Assembly: GCA_904420205.1 (NCBI GenBank)
Contig: CAJFUN010000039.1
Coordinates: 1-64,000 of the forward strand
Source of the DNA: Candidatus Parachristensenella avicola
Lineage (GTDB): Bacteria > Bacillota > Clostridia > Christensenellales > UMGS416
Direction of reading: 5' to 3'
DNA length: 64,000 nucleotides
In this document: piece after piece, positions 36,053 to 45,062 of the stretch
How positions within the stretch are numbered: position 1 is the first letter of the stretch
Layout: each line of letters begins with the position of its first letter
Notes under the pieces: model-generated
Database searches by the model: none
Seen by the model: the letters and a program-made list of their open reading frames with translations, nothing else
What the model was told of the DNA's origin: nothing
Position numbers and translations under genes: made by a program

Positions 36053-37043
36053 AGCTCTCGGCCCACCGGTTATTGGGCTTATAGTGGAAAAGCTCCTTGT
36101 CCAGCACGATATACCGGCCGCTTTTCACCGCGGAAAGGCTGCTCCAGGCTGGATCGGCTTCTATGGACGCAGCCAGGGCCGCTTTGGCCTTCTCTGTATC
36201 GCCCATGGGCACCGCCAGGATATAGTCGGGATCCTCCTGAAGGATCGATTCCATGCTCAGCTCCTCCAAAAGCGAAGGCTGCCGCGCCGTGATGCTATCC
36301 GCGCCCAACTCCGCCGCCATCAGGCTGACCATATTATCTTCAGGCAGTGCCTTGGCCTTGGTACTCAGCGCCCGGATCAGCAGTACGGTGGGATGCCCAT
36401 CCGCCGCTGAAGCCTTGCCCTTGACCGCTTCGATGCGCTGTGCGATCCGCTCTCCGTTTTCCTCATAAAGGTCCGCCCGGCCGGTCAACGTTGTGCAGCA
36501 CTTGAGCATGTCCAAATATTCCTTAAAGGTCTCCACCCGGAAAAAGGCGCAGGGGATCCCCGCCGCCTCCAAGGTTTCGGCCACCTGCGTATGGCTTTCA
36601 ATGTCGGTGGAAAGCAGCACAAGATCCGGCTCCATGGCCAAAAGCCGTTCCACATTGGGTTCCTTAACCGAGCCGATCACCTCGGTGTCCGCCGGCAGGT
36701 CGATCCCGCGTTCCACGGCGTCCTCCGTGGTGCCGGCCAACGCCCCGCCAGCCAGCAGCCACACCTGGGCATAAGAGCCCATCAGCGCGGCGACCTTATC
36801 GGGCTTGGCGCTCAGCGTGACTGTCTGCCCACGGCTGTCGGTAATCGTCAGCGCGCTGTCCGAAGGGAGTACAGCCGGACTGGCTGCAGGCGCGCCAGGC
36901 GATGAGGATGCGGTCGTATCGGCCTCCGGTGCGTCGGGCGATGAGGATGCGGTCGAACCGGCTGGGGGCGCGCCTGCGCATCCGGATAGCAGCAGCGCCA
37001 TCAAGGCTGCGCAGGCCGCTCGAAAAATCCGGTTTTTATTCAC
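36009..37043 (-). CDS. ABC transporter substrate-binding lipoprotein, iron-complex type
   Basis: 344 residues. A lipoprotein signal peptide with lipobox LLLSGC (Cys22) is followed by a flexible Ala/Ser/Pro stretch holding a near-repeat of TASSSPDAP/TTASSSPGAP, then a periplasmic-binding fold of class III (FepB/BtuF type): LTITDSRGQTVTL, VGSVKEPN-like segment (GSVKEPNVERLLAMEPDLVLL), and a long helical linker. This class binds siderophores, haem or B12. It overlaps the reductase-like gene by eight bases and the permease gene by about 44, so all four genes are one unit. Confidence 0.9.
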   Translation of the reverse strand: MNKNRIFRAACAALMALLLSGCAGAPPAGSTASSSPDAPEADTTASSSPGAPAASPAVLPSDSALTITDSRGQTVTLSAKPDKVAALMGSYAQVWLLAGGALAGTTEDAVERGIDLPADTEVIGSVKEPNVERLLAMEPDLVLLSTDIESHTQVAETLEAAGIPCAFFRVETFKEYLDMLKCCTTLTGRADLYEENGERIAQRIEAVKGKASAADGHPTVLLIRALSTKAKALPEDNMVSLMAAELGADSITARQPSLLEELSMESILQEDPDYILAVPMGDTEKAKAALAASIEADPAWSSLSAVKSGRYIVLDKELFHYKPNNRWAESYETLYEILYSDDGQ

Positions 37044-37953
37044 GGGCCAGAATCGCCTCCTTCTGCTCCATCAGTTCGTCGGAATCCAGCAACGCCTGCA
37101 CGTTTTCCTCGCCCAGCCTGTCTACCAGGCTGCCGAAGCGCTCCCCAGGCGCCGCCTCCCGCTTAAAGAGCAGAATCGCTTTTTCCACCATATCGACCGC
37201 CTGTTCCCGGGTATATAGCCCTTTTAGCGCCGTACCCATGCGGGTCTTCTTGCCCCAACGCCCGCCCACATAAATTTTATAGCCTACCTGGCCGTCCGGC
37301 ACAGCCTTAAAAGGGCACTTCCCCACACACCGGCCGCACTGACTGCATGCATCCCGATTGATGCTCACCCGGCCGTCCCCGTCGCGCGTTACCGCGCCGC
37401 AAGGGCATGCCGCCTCAATCGCGCATTTTTTGCAGCCCCGGCAAAGATCGCTGTGGAATTCCGGCACCCGCTGGCCTACTATGCCAATATCGTTAAGGTC
37501 CGGTTTTACGCAGTTATTGGGGCACCCGCCCACGGCGATCTTAAACTTATGCGGCAGCTTCACCTGCCGCCATCCTTTATAGAACCGCTCATGGAGCTCC
37601 TGCCCCAGCGCCTGGGTATCGATCAGGCCGAATACGCATACCGTACCCTTACAGGCCACCACCGGCCGCACCTTTGCACCCGTCCCTCCTGTCTCCAGGC
37701 CCGCCTGAGCCAGCTCCGCCTTCAGCGGCTCGATATGCTCATAGGGAATACCCATAATCTCCAGGGTCATCCTGGAGGTCAAAGCCACCTGGCCGTTGCC
37801 ATAGCGCTGCGCCGCTTCAGCCACTGCCGCCAAGTGTTCCGCAGTAATCACGCCGTTGCCGGTGATTACCCGGCCGTTGAACCGTGCGCCATCCCGGTTA
37901 CATAGGAAACCTTCGCCTTTTAACGCCTTCTTTTCTTCCGCCGTCATGCCCAT
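37036..37953 (-). CDS. Siroheme/4Fe-4S sulfite or nitrite reductase-like protein with two ferredoxin clusters
   Basis: 305 residues. N-terminal ferredoxin-like reductase domain (QVALTSRMTLEIMGI) leads to two cysteine pairs ACKGTVC and GGCPNNC, the pattern that ligates the siroheme-coupled 4Fe-4S cluster. Two further clusters follow: CRGCKKCAIEAACPCGA and CSQCGRCVGKCPF. The size and layout match the small single-subunit sulfite/nitrite reductase-like proteins of anaerobes rather than full assimilatory enzymes, so the true substrate is uncertain. First gene of the operon with the iron-type importer, which would fit a high iron demand. AAGGAGAAAATGGGC precedes the ATG. Confidence 0.82.
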   Translation of the reverse strand: MGMTAEEKKALKGEGFLCNRDGARFNGRVITGNGVITAEHLAAVAEAAQRYGNGQVALTSRMTLEIMGIPYEHIEPLKAELAQAGLETGGTGAKVRPVVACKGTVCVFGLIDTQALGQELHERFYKGWRQVKLPHKFKIAVGGCPNNCVKPDLNDIGIVGQRVPEFHSDLCRGCKKCAIEAACPCGAVTRDGDGRVSINRDACSQCGRCVGKCPFKAVPDGQVGYKIYVGGRWGKKTRMGTALKGLYTREQAVDMVEKAILLFKREAAPGERFGSLVDRLGEENVQALLDSDELMEQKEAILARE

Positions 37954-37982
37954 TTTCTCCTTATGGTGAATTTTGTCTTTTT

Positions 37983-38011
37983 ATTATACATGGGATAATG
38001 TATAGTGTAAA
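37983..38011 (-). promoter_or_regulatory. Promoter of reductase-ABC operon
   Basis: On the minus strand -35 TTTACA (38011-38006), 17-base spacer, -10 TATAAT (37988-37983), about 30 bases before the ATG. A perfect inverted repeat TATACAT/ATGTATA (37985-37991 with 37998-38004) overlaps the -10 and spacer. Confidence 0.75.
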
Positions 38012-38033
38012 ATACCATTCTATAATTGATTCC

Positions 38034-38049
38034 ATAGGTTTTTACCTAT
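38034..38049. promoter_or_regulatory. Inverted repeat, candidate LysR operator
   Basis: Perfect ATAGGT-TTTT-ACCTAT in the divergent spacer between the reductase operon and the LysR gene, the usual place for a LysR-type site. It lies 23 bases upstream of the reductase-operon -35. Confidence 0.6.
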
Positions 38050-38067
38050 ATGGATAAGGAGCCTTCC

Positions 38068-38940
38068 ATGACGCTACGCCATCTGGAAATCTTTGTTGCC
38101 GTGGCCGACCACGGCAGCATGAGCGGAGCCGCTCATGCCCTGTACATCGCACAGCCCACCGTCAGCCAAGCGGTGGCGGACTTGGAGCACACCTATCAGG
38201 TGCGGCTTTTCGAGCGGCTCTCCCGCCGCCTTTACCTGACGCCGGAAGGTCAGGAGATGCTGGGATATGCCCGCCATATCCTAGCATCCGTGGACGAGAT
38301 GGAGCGCCGCCTGCAGGACGCGGCGGGGCGCCCGCTTCTGCGGGTCGGCGCCACCATTACGGTAGCCACCTGCCTGATGCCGGCGATCCTTTCACGCTTC
38401 GAGGCTGACCATGCCGATACCCGGGTAAATGCCTGGGTGGGCAACACCCGAAGCATCGAAGAACGCGTGCTTTCCAGCCGGCTGGATCTGGGTTTCGTTG
38501 AAGGGGAGGCGTCGAGCCCCGATATCCGGTCCGTGCCCGCACGGGAAGACGAACTCATCCTAGTGTCATCCCCCGCACATCCGTTGGCATCCAGGGGCGT
38601 GATAACCGCCCACGACCTGCAGGGCATGGATTTCGTCCTGCGGGAGCCGGGCAGCGGTACGCGCGCCCTTTTTGAGCAATATTTAAAGGATTACCGGGTA
38701 CGCATTGAGGAAAAATGGACCTGCAACAATTCGGAAGCGATCAAGAACGCGGTGATCGGCGGCCAAGGGCTCACCGTGATCTCCCGCCTGCTGGTGCAGC
38801 GGGAGCTAAACGAGCGCCTGCTGGTGCGCCTTCCCCTGCAGGAGCGGCGTCTTACCCGCCGCTTTTCGCTGATCCTCCATAAGCATAAGTATCTTTCCCC
38901 ATCCCTCGAGTCGTTCCTAAAGGTCTGCAGGGCCGGATGA
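38068..38940 (+). CDS. LysR family transcriptional regulator
   Basis: 290 residues from ATG 38068, which follows AAGGAG (the ATG 18 bases upstream carries that site itself). Winged helix at 1-60 (FVAVADHGSMSGAAHALYIAQ, PTVSQAVADLE, RRLYLTPEGQ). Two-lobe effector domain from about 88, starting LLRVGATITVATCLMP. The effector part resembles CysB/CysL-type regulators of sulfur or nitrogen assimilation. It stands divergent to the reductase and importer operon and very probably controls it through the spacer repeats. Confidence 0.92.
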   Translation: MTLRHLEIFVAVADHGSMSGAAHALYIAQPTVSQAVADLEHTYQVRLFERLSRRLYLTPEGQEMLGYARHILASVDEMERRLQDAAGRPLLRVGATITVATCLMPAILSRFEADHADTRVNAWVGNTRSIEERVLSSRLDLGFVEGEASSPDIRSVPAREDELILVSSPAHPLASRGVITAHDLQGMDFVLREPGSGTRALFEQYLKDYRVRIEEKWTCNNSEAIKNAVIGGQGLTVISRLLVQRELNERLLVRLPLQERRLTRRFSLILHKHKYLSPSLESFLKVCRAG

Positions 38941-38946
38941 TTGCCA

Positions 38947-38978
38947 AACGCGCACGCTCCAACTGAAGCGTGCGCGTT
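38947..38978 (+). terminator. Intrinsic terminator after LysR gene
   Basis: 12-bp stem AACGCGCACGCT/AGCGTGCGCGTT just after the stop codon; the T run is short. Confidence 0.7.
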
Positions 38979-39045
38979 GTCAGGGGATATCCTTTCGTAT
39001 GCTTACCTCTTGCAAGAACCGTTCCCTCCGGGGCGCTTTCGCATC

Positions 39046-40434
39046 TTACAGCACCTTGCCCGGGTTCAGCAGCCCTTTTGGATCGAACACCGCTTTAACG
39101 CCCCGCATCAGCGCCATCACATCCTCGCCCACGGACTGGGCCAGGTAAGCCCGTTTGGCCCGGCCGATGCCGTGCTCGCCGGAAACCTGCCCGCCCATTT
39201 CGCGAGCCTTGTCGTAAAGCGCATCCATGACCGCCTGCAGCGTGCGAGGCCACGCCTGTTCGTCCAGCCCGTCCCGTAGAGCGTAGCTGTGCAGGTTCCC
39301 GTCGCCGGCATGGCCGAAGGAGATAATACGCATCCCCGTTTCCTGGGAAAGCGCCGCGCAGAAATCAAAGTAATCCGGCATCCTGTCCCGGGGCACCACC
39401 ACGTCGCACTCGTCCATCTGGCTGGTCGATCCTTTAATGGCTTCCAGGAAGGCTCCGCGGGCCGTCCATAGTCCGCCCTGGCGCTCGTCGGTATCGGCAA
39501 TCAGCGCGTCGATGGCCCCGGCCTCCAACATCAGCCGGGCAGCCTCCTCCATAAGCCCTTCTACCTCTTCAAGCGTACGCCCGTCAAAGCGCAGCAGCAG
39601 GTACACCTGGGCCGAATGGTCGGGGAAGGGCCTGCCCAGGTACTCCTGGGATAGGGCGATGACCGCTTCCTGCATGAACTCCACCGCCGTGGGCGTAATG
39701 CGCTGGGCGAGTAGCTTGGTCATCGCTTCCATACATAGCCGGTTATCCGGAAAGGGCACCAGCAGCGAACGGAAAAAGCGCGGCAGCGGAATCAGGCGCA
39801 GCGTAGCCTCCACCACCACACCCAGCGTTCCTTCGGAGCCGATCATCAGCTGCATCAGGCTATAGCCGGAGGAATTTTTGGCGGTCTTGCCGCCCAGGGT
39901 AACCAGCCGCCCGTCGGGCAGCACCACCTTCAGCTCCCGCACATAGTCGCGGGTCACGCCGTATTTCACCGCCCGCATGCCGCCGGCGTTCGTCATGATA
40001 TTGCCTCCGATGGTGGCGGTCTTTTCGCCGGGATCCGGCGGATAGAATAAGCCCTCGGCCTCAACTGCCTGCGCCAGCTCCATCAGCAATACGCCGCACT
40101 GGCAGGTGACCGTCAGGTTTTCCTTATCGATTTCAAGGATCCGATTCATCCCGGCCAGCGCCAGCACGATGCCGCCGCCTACCGGTACGCACGCCCCGCA
40201 AAGCCCTGTCCCCGCGCCCCGGGGAATCACCGGGATCCCCTGGCGATAAGCCCAGGCCATGACCTGGGATACGGTTTCACTGCTGTCTGCCAGCACCACC
40301 GCATCCGGATGCCCGGCGCCATAGATGGGCATCTCGTCATGCTCATAGTCGGTAGGAATATCCGCCCCGGCCAGCACCCTACCGGGGCAGAGGGCCCGGA
40401 GCTCGTCCAGCTGCTGTTCTGTCAGCCTATTCAT
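39046..40434 (-). CDS. lctD: FAD-binding D-lactate/glycolate dehydrogenase (LctD/GlcD type)
   Basis: 462 residues. N-terminal PCMH-type FAD domain with PVIPRGAGTGLCGACVPVGGG and TNAGGMRAVKYGVTRDYV; C-terminal substrate domain with FGHAGDGNLH and SGEHGIGRAK. Together with the adjacent EtfA and EtfB genes it matches the lactate dehydrogenase/Etf complex of anaerobes such as Acetobacterium, which oxidises lactate with NAD+ by confurcating electrons with reduced ferredoxin. It overlaps the etfA gene by eight bases. Substrate (lactate versus glycolate or another 2-hydroxyacid) is inferred from the context. Confidence 0.9.
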   Translation of the reverse strand: MNRLTEQQLDELRALCPGRVLAGADIPTDYEHDEMPIYGAGHPDAVVLADSSETVSQVMAWAYRQGIPVIPRGAGTGLCGACVPVGGGIVLALAGMNRILEIDKENLTVTCQCGVLLMELAQAVEAEGLFYPPDPGEKTATIGGNIMTNAGGMRAVKYGVTRDYVRELKVVLPDGRLVTLGGKTAKNSSGYSLMQLMIGSEGTLGVVVEATLRLIPLPRFFRSLLVPFPDNRLCMEAMTKLLAQRITPTAVEFMQEAVIALSQEYLGRPFPDHSAQVYLLLRFDGRTLEEVEGLMEEAARLMLEAGAIDALIADTDERQGGLWTARGAFLEAIKGSTSQMDECDVVVPRDRMPDYFDFCAALSQETGMRIISFGHAGDGNLHSYALRDGLDEQAWPRTLQAVMDALYDKAREMGGQVSGEHGIGRAKRAYLAQSVGEDVMALMRGVKAVFDPKGLLNPGKVL

Positions 40435-41617
40435 GGATGATGCCCTCCTCTCTGAGCGCCGCCTCGAAAGCGGGCAGTACTTCGTATAGATCCCCTACTA
40501 TCCCGATATGCGCGATCGAGAAAATCGGGGCCTCGCGGTCGGTATTGACGGCCACAATGGTTTCCGCTGCGCTCATGCCGGCTGCAAACTGAATCGCGCC
40601 TGAAACGCCAAAGGTCAGGATCAACCGCGGCCGCACGGTACGGCCCGATAGGCCGATCTGTTTGGACTGATCTGCCCACCCGGCCTCCACCAGCGGCCGG
40701 GTGACCGCCAGCTGGCCGCCAAGGCGCCGGGCCAAATCCTCCAGCATCGCTAGATCCTCCCGCTTCTTCAGCCCGCGGCCGCCGACCACCAGTACATCAG
40801 CCTGGGCGATGTCAGCCGCCGGAGGCTTGGCCTTCAGCGACACGACCTCGGCGCGGGTGGAAAGATTTTCCGATGTCAGGCGGCAGATCTCCACTTTACC
40901 GGCAGCTTCAGGCCTTCTCTGGGCCGCCTCCATCACCTTATAGCGCACCGTGGCAAACTGCGGCCGCGTATGGGGCGTCAAAATCTGGGCCATTATGTTG
41001 CCGCCAAAGGCGGGTCGAATCTGCACCAGGTCGCCGTTTTCCCGCAGTTCAAGCTGGGTGCAGTCCGCCGTTAGGCCCGTCCGCAGCCGTGTCGCCGTCC
41101 TTGGGGCCAGCGACCGGCCCAAAGGCGTGGCACCCACCAACACCACCGCCGGCAAAAGGCGGGCGACGGCATCCTCCAGCATAGCGGCATACCGCTCGCA
41201 AATAAAGTGCTTAAGCTCCTGCTGCGGATACTGCAGCACGCGGTCTACGCCGTAATACGTCAGCTCTTGGGCCAGCGCACTGTCCTGGGCGGCCAGCGCC
41301 GCATAAACCGGATGCCGTCCGGCGGAAAGGGCCAGCGCCTTGCCGATCAGTTCCAGCGTTACCGGATGCAGCGCCCCTTCTTCCACCTCGGCAAAGACCA
41401 AGATCCCCTTCCACGCTGATTTGTCCACCTTTTTCCTGGGCGTATCCTCCAGGGCCAGCGCCGCCTGAGGGCATCCCTTCACGCACAGGCGGCACATCCG
41501 GCAGCCCGCTCCGATCTCCACCTTTCCATCTGCCAGGGTAATCGCCCCAAAGGGGCATTGTTCCGCACACAGGCCGCACAGCGTGCAGGCCTCACGGTTC
41601 CATACCAATCCAGCCAT
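40427..41617 (-). CDS. etfA: Electron transfer flavoprotein alpha subunit with N-terminal ferredoxin domain
   Basis: 396 residues. The first 60 carry two 4Fe-4S motifs, CTLCGLCAEQCPFGAI and CRMCRLCVKGCPQAAL, then an EtfA N-domain (GILVFAEVEEGALHPVTLEL) and the FAD-binding C-domain with GLSGRTVRPRLILTFGVSGA and VAVNTDREAPIFSIAHIGI. The extra ferredoxin domain is typical of the LctC subunit of confurcating lactate dehydrogenases and passes electrons to or from ferredoxin. It lies between etfB and lctD in one operon. Confidence 0.93.
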   Translation of the reverse strand: MAGLVWNREACTLCGLCAEQCPFGAITLADGKVEIGAGCRMCRLCVKGCPQAALALEDTPRKKVDKSAWKGILVFAEVEEGALHPVTLELIGKALALSAGRHPVYAALAAQDSALAQELTYYGVDRVLQYPQQELKHFICERYAAMLEDAVARLLPAVVLVGATPLGRSLAPRTATRLRTGLTADCTQLELRENGDLVQIRPAFGGNIMAQILTPHTRPQFATVRYKVMEAAQRRPEAAGKVEICRLTSENLSTRAEVVSLKAKPPAADIAQADVLVVGGRGLKKREDLAMLEDLARRLGGQLAVTRPLVEAGWADQSKQIGLSGRTVRPRLILTFGVSGAIQFAAGMSAAETIVAVNTDREAPIFSIAHIGIVGDLYEVLPAFEAALREEGIIHE

Positions 41618-41626
41618 GCCAGCCTC

Positions 41627-42409
41627 CTATAGCACGCGCTGGCGGATCAGCAGCTCCGCCAGAGCTTGTCCCGCATCCGCACCCTCCAGCAGCACTTTTT
41701 CCCCGGCAGCCTTGGGTGGGAAGATACGCTCCACCTGCGTGGGCGAGCCGGAAAGGCCGTAGTGCTCCGGATTTTTGTCCTCCAAATCGTCCAGCCCCAA
41801 CACATCGATCTCCCCCCGGCCGATTGCAAGGCGGCGGCGATAACTGGGGAGCCTGGGTTCAAAGCTGTCCTTTTCCACGGTAATTAGGCAGGGATAGCTC
41901 ATACGCACAGTCTCCACCGACCGGGCCAGCTCCTGGCTCACGGTAAGATGCGACGCATCGGCCTCGTCGATACGGCTGACCCACGCCGCATGAGGTATGC
42001 CTAGCCACTGGGCCACAGCCGGCCCCACCTGCGCGGTATCGCCGTCTGTGGTCTGCCGTCCCATTAGAATCAGGTCAAATCCGCCTAAAGCGCGGATCCC
42101 CTGGGAAAGGGTATAACTGGTCGCCAATACGTCCGCGCCGGCAAAGCGCCGGTCCGATAGCAGTACGCCCCGGTCTGCGCCCATCCACAGCGCTTCGCGC
42201 AGGGCATCCTCGGCCTGGTTGGGTCCCATGGAAAGCACGGTAATCGAACCGCCCAGCCGCTCCCGCAGCGTAAGCGCCGCCTCCAAGGCGTATAGGTCAT
42301 AGGGATTGATTTTGGATAAGACGCCGTCTCGCTTTAAGACGCCGGTCTCCGGATCCACCTCCACCTGCTGGGTGGCAGGAACCTGCTTGATACATACCAA
42401 CAGCTTCAT
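41627..42409 (-). CDS. etfB: Electron transfer flavoprotein beta subunit
   Basis: 260 residues. Opens [20 protein letters not shown], then [17 protein letters not shown], the nucleotide-binding [17 protein letters not shown] and the partner-recognition loop [10 protein letters not shown]. In confurcating Etf enzymes this subunit holds the flavin at which NAD+ meets. First gene of etfB-etfA-lctD, with 9 bases to etfA. Confidence 0.94.
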   Translation of the reverse strand: MKLLVCIKQVPATQQVEVDPETGVLKRDGVLSKINPYDLYALEAALTLRERLGGSITVLSMGPNQAEDALREALWMGADRGVLLSDRRFAGADVLATSYTLSQGIRALGGFDLILMGRQTTDGDTAQVGPAVAQWLGIPHAAWVSRIDEADASHLTVSQELARSVETVRMSYPCLITVEKDSFEPRLPSYRRRLAIGRGEIDVLGLDDLEDKNPEHYGLSGSPTQVERIFPPKAAGEKVLLEGADAGQALAELLIRQRVL

Positions 42410-42484
42410 TGTCCTCTTTTGTCCGGCTGTGCCGGCACGTCCCTTTCTTCGCGGCCGCCCTCACAAGCCGCTGATGCTGCTTTC

Positions 42485-42512
42485 ATTGTATCATAAAAAT
42501 TCCCGGAAACAA
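42485..42512 (-). promoter_or_regulatory. Promoter of etfB-etfA-lctD
   Basis: On the minus strand -35 TTGTTT (42512-42507), 16-base spacer, -10 TACAAT (42490-42485), about 75 bases before the ATG. Confidence 0.6.
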
Positions 42513-42537
42513 CGGAAATCCTTTGCATTCCCTCCAG

Positions 42538-42570
42538 AGAAAAACGCCCTCCGGCTTTTCCGAAGGGCGT
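42538..42570 (-). terminator. Intrinsic terminator after URO-D family gene
   Basis: 11-bp stem ACGCCCTTCGG/CCGGAGGGCGT (one mismatch-type G-U) followed by TTTTTC on the minus strand. Confidence 0.8.
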
Positions 42571-42613
42571 ATGCTTGTTTGAGTTTATCCGTTTTCCTTT
42601 TTTGTGCCGACCC

Positions 42614-43726
42614 CTACAGGGCTTGCATCTTCTCACAGTAGTACTGCACATTCTCCCACTTGGCGTCGGGGGCGATACGGTGATCGGGGCAGGGGATGTA
42701 ACCGCCCAGGGCAATCAGCCCCTTGAGCCGTTCCACCTCGGCATCGATATCCGCCCGTTCCCGAGCGAAAACCGTCTTATTCATCCCGCCTACGCCGCGA
42801 ACCTGCGCGCCGTACTGCGCCCTCCAGGGGGCGATGGAAGCATCCCACACGCCCACCTCGATGGGGAACATGGTGTTCACGCCGTTATCCAGCCAGATCG
42901 GCACAAGCTTATCAATGCATCCGTCGCAATCCAGCGATACAATATCGATACCATGGGCAGCCAATAGGTCGGTAATCCGCTTATAGTGGGGGCCCACCTT
43001 CTCCCGGAAAATCCGCGGGCTGACCAAGGGGCCGTTCTTAAAGCAGATGTCTTCCCAGAAGTGGGCAAAATCAAAGCCGTCATAAACCGCAAGGATCCTT
43101 TCGGCCACGCGGTAGGCCAGCTCGCCCACCGTGTCAATGACTTCGTCGTAGAGTTCCTCATCGTCGGCTTGCAGGTAGGCCAGATCCGTCACGCCGATCA
43201 TGTCACGAATAGCGCCGTAAAGCGAGCCGCAGTGGATGCATTTGGGCAGCGTGCGCTGTCCATCTTCCTCCGCCAGCTTTTTCAGCGCTACAAAGTCGAT
43301 CCGCTCATCGCTATAGGCCAGGCGAGGCTTGTAAAGCTCCTCCCAGGCTTCGCGGCCGGTCATCAGCGTGCCGACCTGAGCGGGTATGGAATCCACGCCG
43401 GGCTTAATGATGTTGATATTGCCCTTCTCGTCGATCACCTTACGCTTTCCGTCGGGATATTCCTCCAACAGCTTGGGCTCAAAGCCGGGCATCAGCCCCG
43501 CGTTGCCTCCGAAGCATTCGTTCCAGTTGAAGTCAAAGCCCAGGCGGGCCGCGATCTCCTTATCGGCTTCATTGCCGTCGGTCCAGGCATGGGCCAGCTC
43601 CTGGCTGATATGCCCCTCGTCGGCCCACTTTTGAAGCGTCTCGGTCCAATAGCCAAAATGCACCACCGGCATCTTGTCATAATCCTGATAATGCAAAATC
43701 GCCTTCACTCGTTCACGATGCGTCAT
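42614..43726 (-). CDS. URO-D family (methyltransferase-type) protein
   Basis: 370 residues, starting MTHRERVKAILHYQDYDKMPV, the standard opening of URO-D superfamily methyltransferase-like proteins. Barrel segments: CIHCGSLYGAIRDMIG, FAHFWEDICFKNGPLVSP, IVSLDCDGCIDKLVPIWLDNGV, and a late GGYIPCPDHRIAPDA, where His/Asp/Cys could bind zinc. Relatives transfer methyl groups from methylamines, methoxy compounds or corrinoids; others have no assigned role. It has its own promoter and terminator and no corrinoid protein next to it. A second family member is at 26966-28198. Confidence 0.8.
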   Translation of the reverse strand: MTHRERVKAILHYQDYDKMPVVHFGYWTETLQKWADEGHISQELAHAWTDGNEADKEIAARLGFDFNWNECFGGNAGLMPGFEPKLLEEYPDGKRKVIDEKGNINIIKPGVDSIPAQVGTLMTGREAWEELYKPRLAYSDERIDFVALKKLAEEDGQRTLPKCIHCGSLYGAIRDMIGVTDLAYLQADDEELYDEVIDTVGELAYRVAERILAVYDGFDFAHFWEDICFKNGPLVSPRIFREKVGPHYKRITDLLAAHGIDIVSLDCDGCIDKLVPIWLDNGVNTMFPIEVGVWDASIAPWRAQYGAQVRGVGGMNKTVFARERADIDAEVERLKGLIALGGYIPCPDHRIAPDAKWENVQYYCEKMQAL

Positions 43727-43762
43727 GTTCTACTCTCTCTGCCTTTCTTGGGATATAGGGGC

Positions 43763-43792
43763 ATTGTACCATATCGGGCCGTCCCTGCTCAA
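43763..43792 (-). promoter_or_regulatory. Promoter of URO-D family gene
   Basis: On the minus strand -35 TTGAGC (43792-43787), 18-base spacer ending TGG, -10 TACAAT (43768-43763). Confidence 0.7.
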
Positions 43793-43822
43793 TGGGCAAA
43801 ATCAAGCCGCCGCAAGCAAAGA

Positions 43823-43842
43823 GGGCGGCCACAAAGCCGCCC
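43823..43842 (-). terminator. Terminator-like hairpin after namZ-type gene
   Basis: 7-bp stem GGGCGGC/GCCGCCC with a 6-base loop, 20 bases after the stop; TCTTTG follows on the minus strand. Confidence 0.6.
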
Positions 43843-43862
43843 CGGTCTGATAAAGTCGCGCT

Positions 43863-45026
43863 TTACTCGTATAGCAGATAGGGTTTTACCGCTTTCCTGT
43901 AGGCTTCCAAGCCCGCCTTATTCGCTTCCAGCACACCCTGGCAGGAGAGCGCGCCGGTGCGGAATTGGTCGGTCCCCATCAGGCTGTCCAGGAAATACCG
44001 CCGCCCATCCTGAGGCCGGTCGACAAAGCGGTACTCAAAGCGATCCGGATGCAGGTCACGGATCACCTCCAGCAGATACAGCCCCGTTTCAAAAGAACGG
44101 AACGCGCGGCGGTCGGTCACATGGGGCTGCACCGCATAGCACAGCTCTCCCTGGTACTTGCTGAAGGTCGGCGTAAAGCATCCGGCGCGGAATTTGACGC
44201 CGGGCAGGTTCTTAGCCTGCATGGCTTCCACCACCTCGTAGCTTTTCAGCCACGGCGCGCCGATAATCTCAAAGGGAATCGTGGTGCCGCGGCCCTCGGA
44301 AACGTTGGTGCCTTCAAAAACGCAGGTGCCGATATAGAGTTCCGCCCCGTCGATGGTGGGCAAATTCGGCGAGGGAATCACCCAGCTCAGGTCGGTCTCG
44401 TCGGCGTACAGGTCGCGGCTCCATCCTTTGCAGGGAACAACGGTGAGCTCGCAGGCGAACTCCTCCGGCCGAGTGCCGGCCAGATACCGGGCCAGCTCGC
44501 CGATGGTAATGCCGGTGCGGGTGGGGAGCCCGTAATCGCCTACAAAGGAGCGGAAACGCTCGTCCAGGATGGTCCCTTCCACTTTCACGCCGCCAATGGG
44601 ATTGATGCGGTCAAAAATCACCATGGGCAGCCCCAGCTTCTTGCAGCAGGCCATGGAATAGCTCATGGTATAAAGGTATGTATAAAACCGCGCGCCCACG
44701 TCTTGGATGTCCACCACAATCATATCGACATCCTTGGTGTTTTCCTCGGTGAGCTGGTCGCCCTCGCCATAGAGCGAATAGGCCATCACCCCGGTTAAAG
44801 GATCGATCCGGTCGGCGATCTTTACCCCGGCCTGGGCGTCGCCCCGGACGCCATGCTCCGGAGAATACAGGGCGGCCAGCTGATAGCGCTCATTCAATAA
44901 ATCGATGGTGGCCGTCAGATCCTTGCGCGTACCCGTCGGGTTGGTAATCAGGCCCAGGCGCTTGCCCTTGAGCAGCGCGTCCACCGATTCAATCTGGTCA
45001 ATCCCGTTGAATACCGTAGCCTTCAT
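43863..45026 (-). CDS. namZ: DUF1343 / NamZ-type exo-beta-N-acetylmuramidase
   Basis: 387 residues, cytoplasmic (no signal peptide). Family hallmarks are LGLITNPTGTRKD, LYSPEHGVRGDAQAG (the Glu-His lies in the proposed active site of GH171), DVDMIVVDIQDVGARFYTYL, IFDRINPIGG, and FEGTNVSEGRGTT. NamZ enzymes release N-acetylmuramic acid from the non-reducing end of peptidoglycan fragments. The operon partners murQ and a MurNAc/GlcNAc kinase fit this role closely. The lack of a signal peptide suggests that it acts on imported disaccharides or short fragments. Third gene of the operon, 37 bases after the kinase. Confidence 0.9.
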   Translation of the reverse strand: MKATVFNGIDQIESVDALLKGKRLGLITNPTGTRKDLTATIDLLNERYQLAALYSPEHGVRGDAQAGVKIADRIDPLTGVMAYSLYGEGDQLTEENTKDVDMIVVDIQDVGARFYTYLYTMSYSMACCKKLGLPMVIFDRINPIGGVKVEGTILDERFRSFVGDYGLPTRTGITIGELARYLAGTRPEEFACELTVVPCKGWSRDLYADETDLSWVIPSPNLPTIDGAELYIGTCVFEGTNVSEGRGTTIPFEIIGAPWLKSYEVVEAMQAKNLPGVKFRAGCFTPTFSKYQGELCYAVQPHVTDRRAFRSFETGLYLLEVIRDLHPDRFEYRFVDRPQDGRRYFLDSLMGTDQFRTGALSCQGVLEANKAGLEAYRKAVKPYLLYE

Positions 45027-45062
45027 TATCGTTGTCCTCCTCTTATCTCAGCCGTCCCCGGC

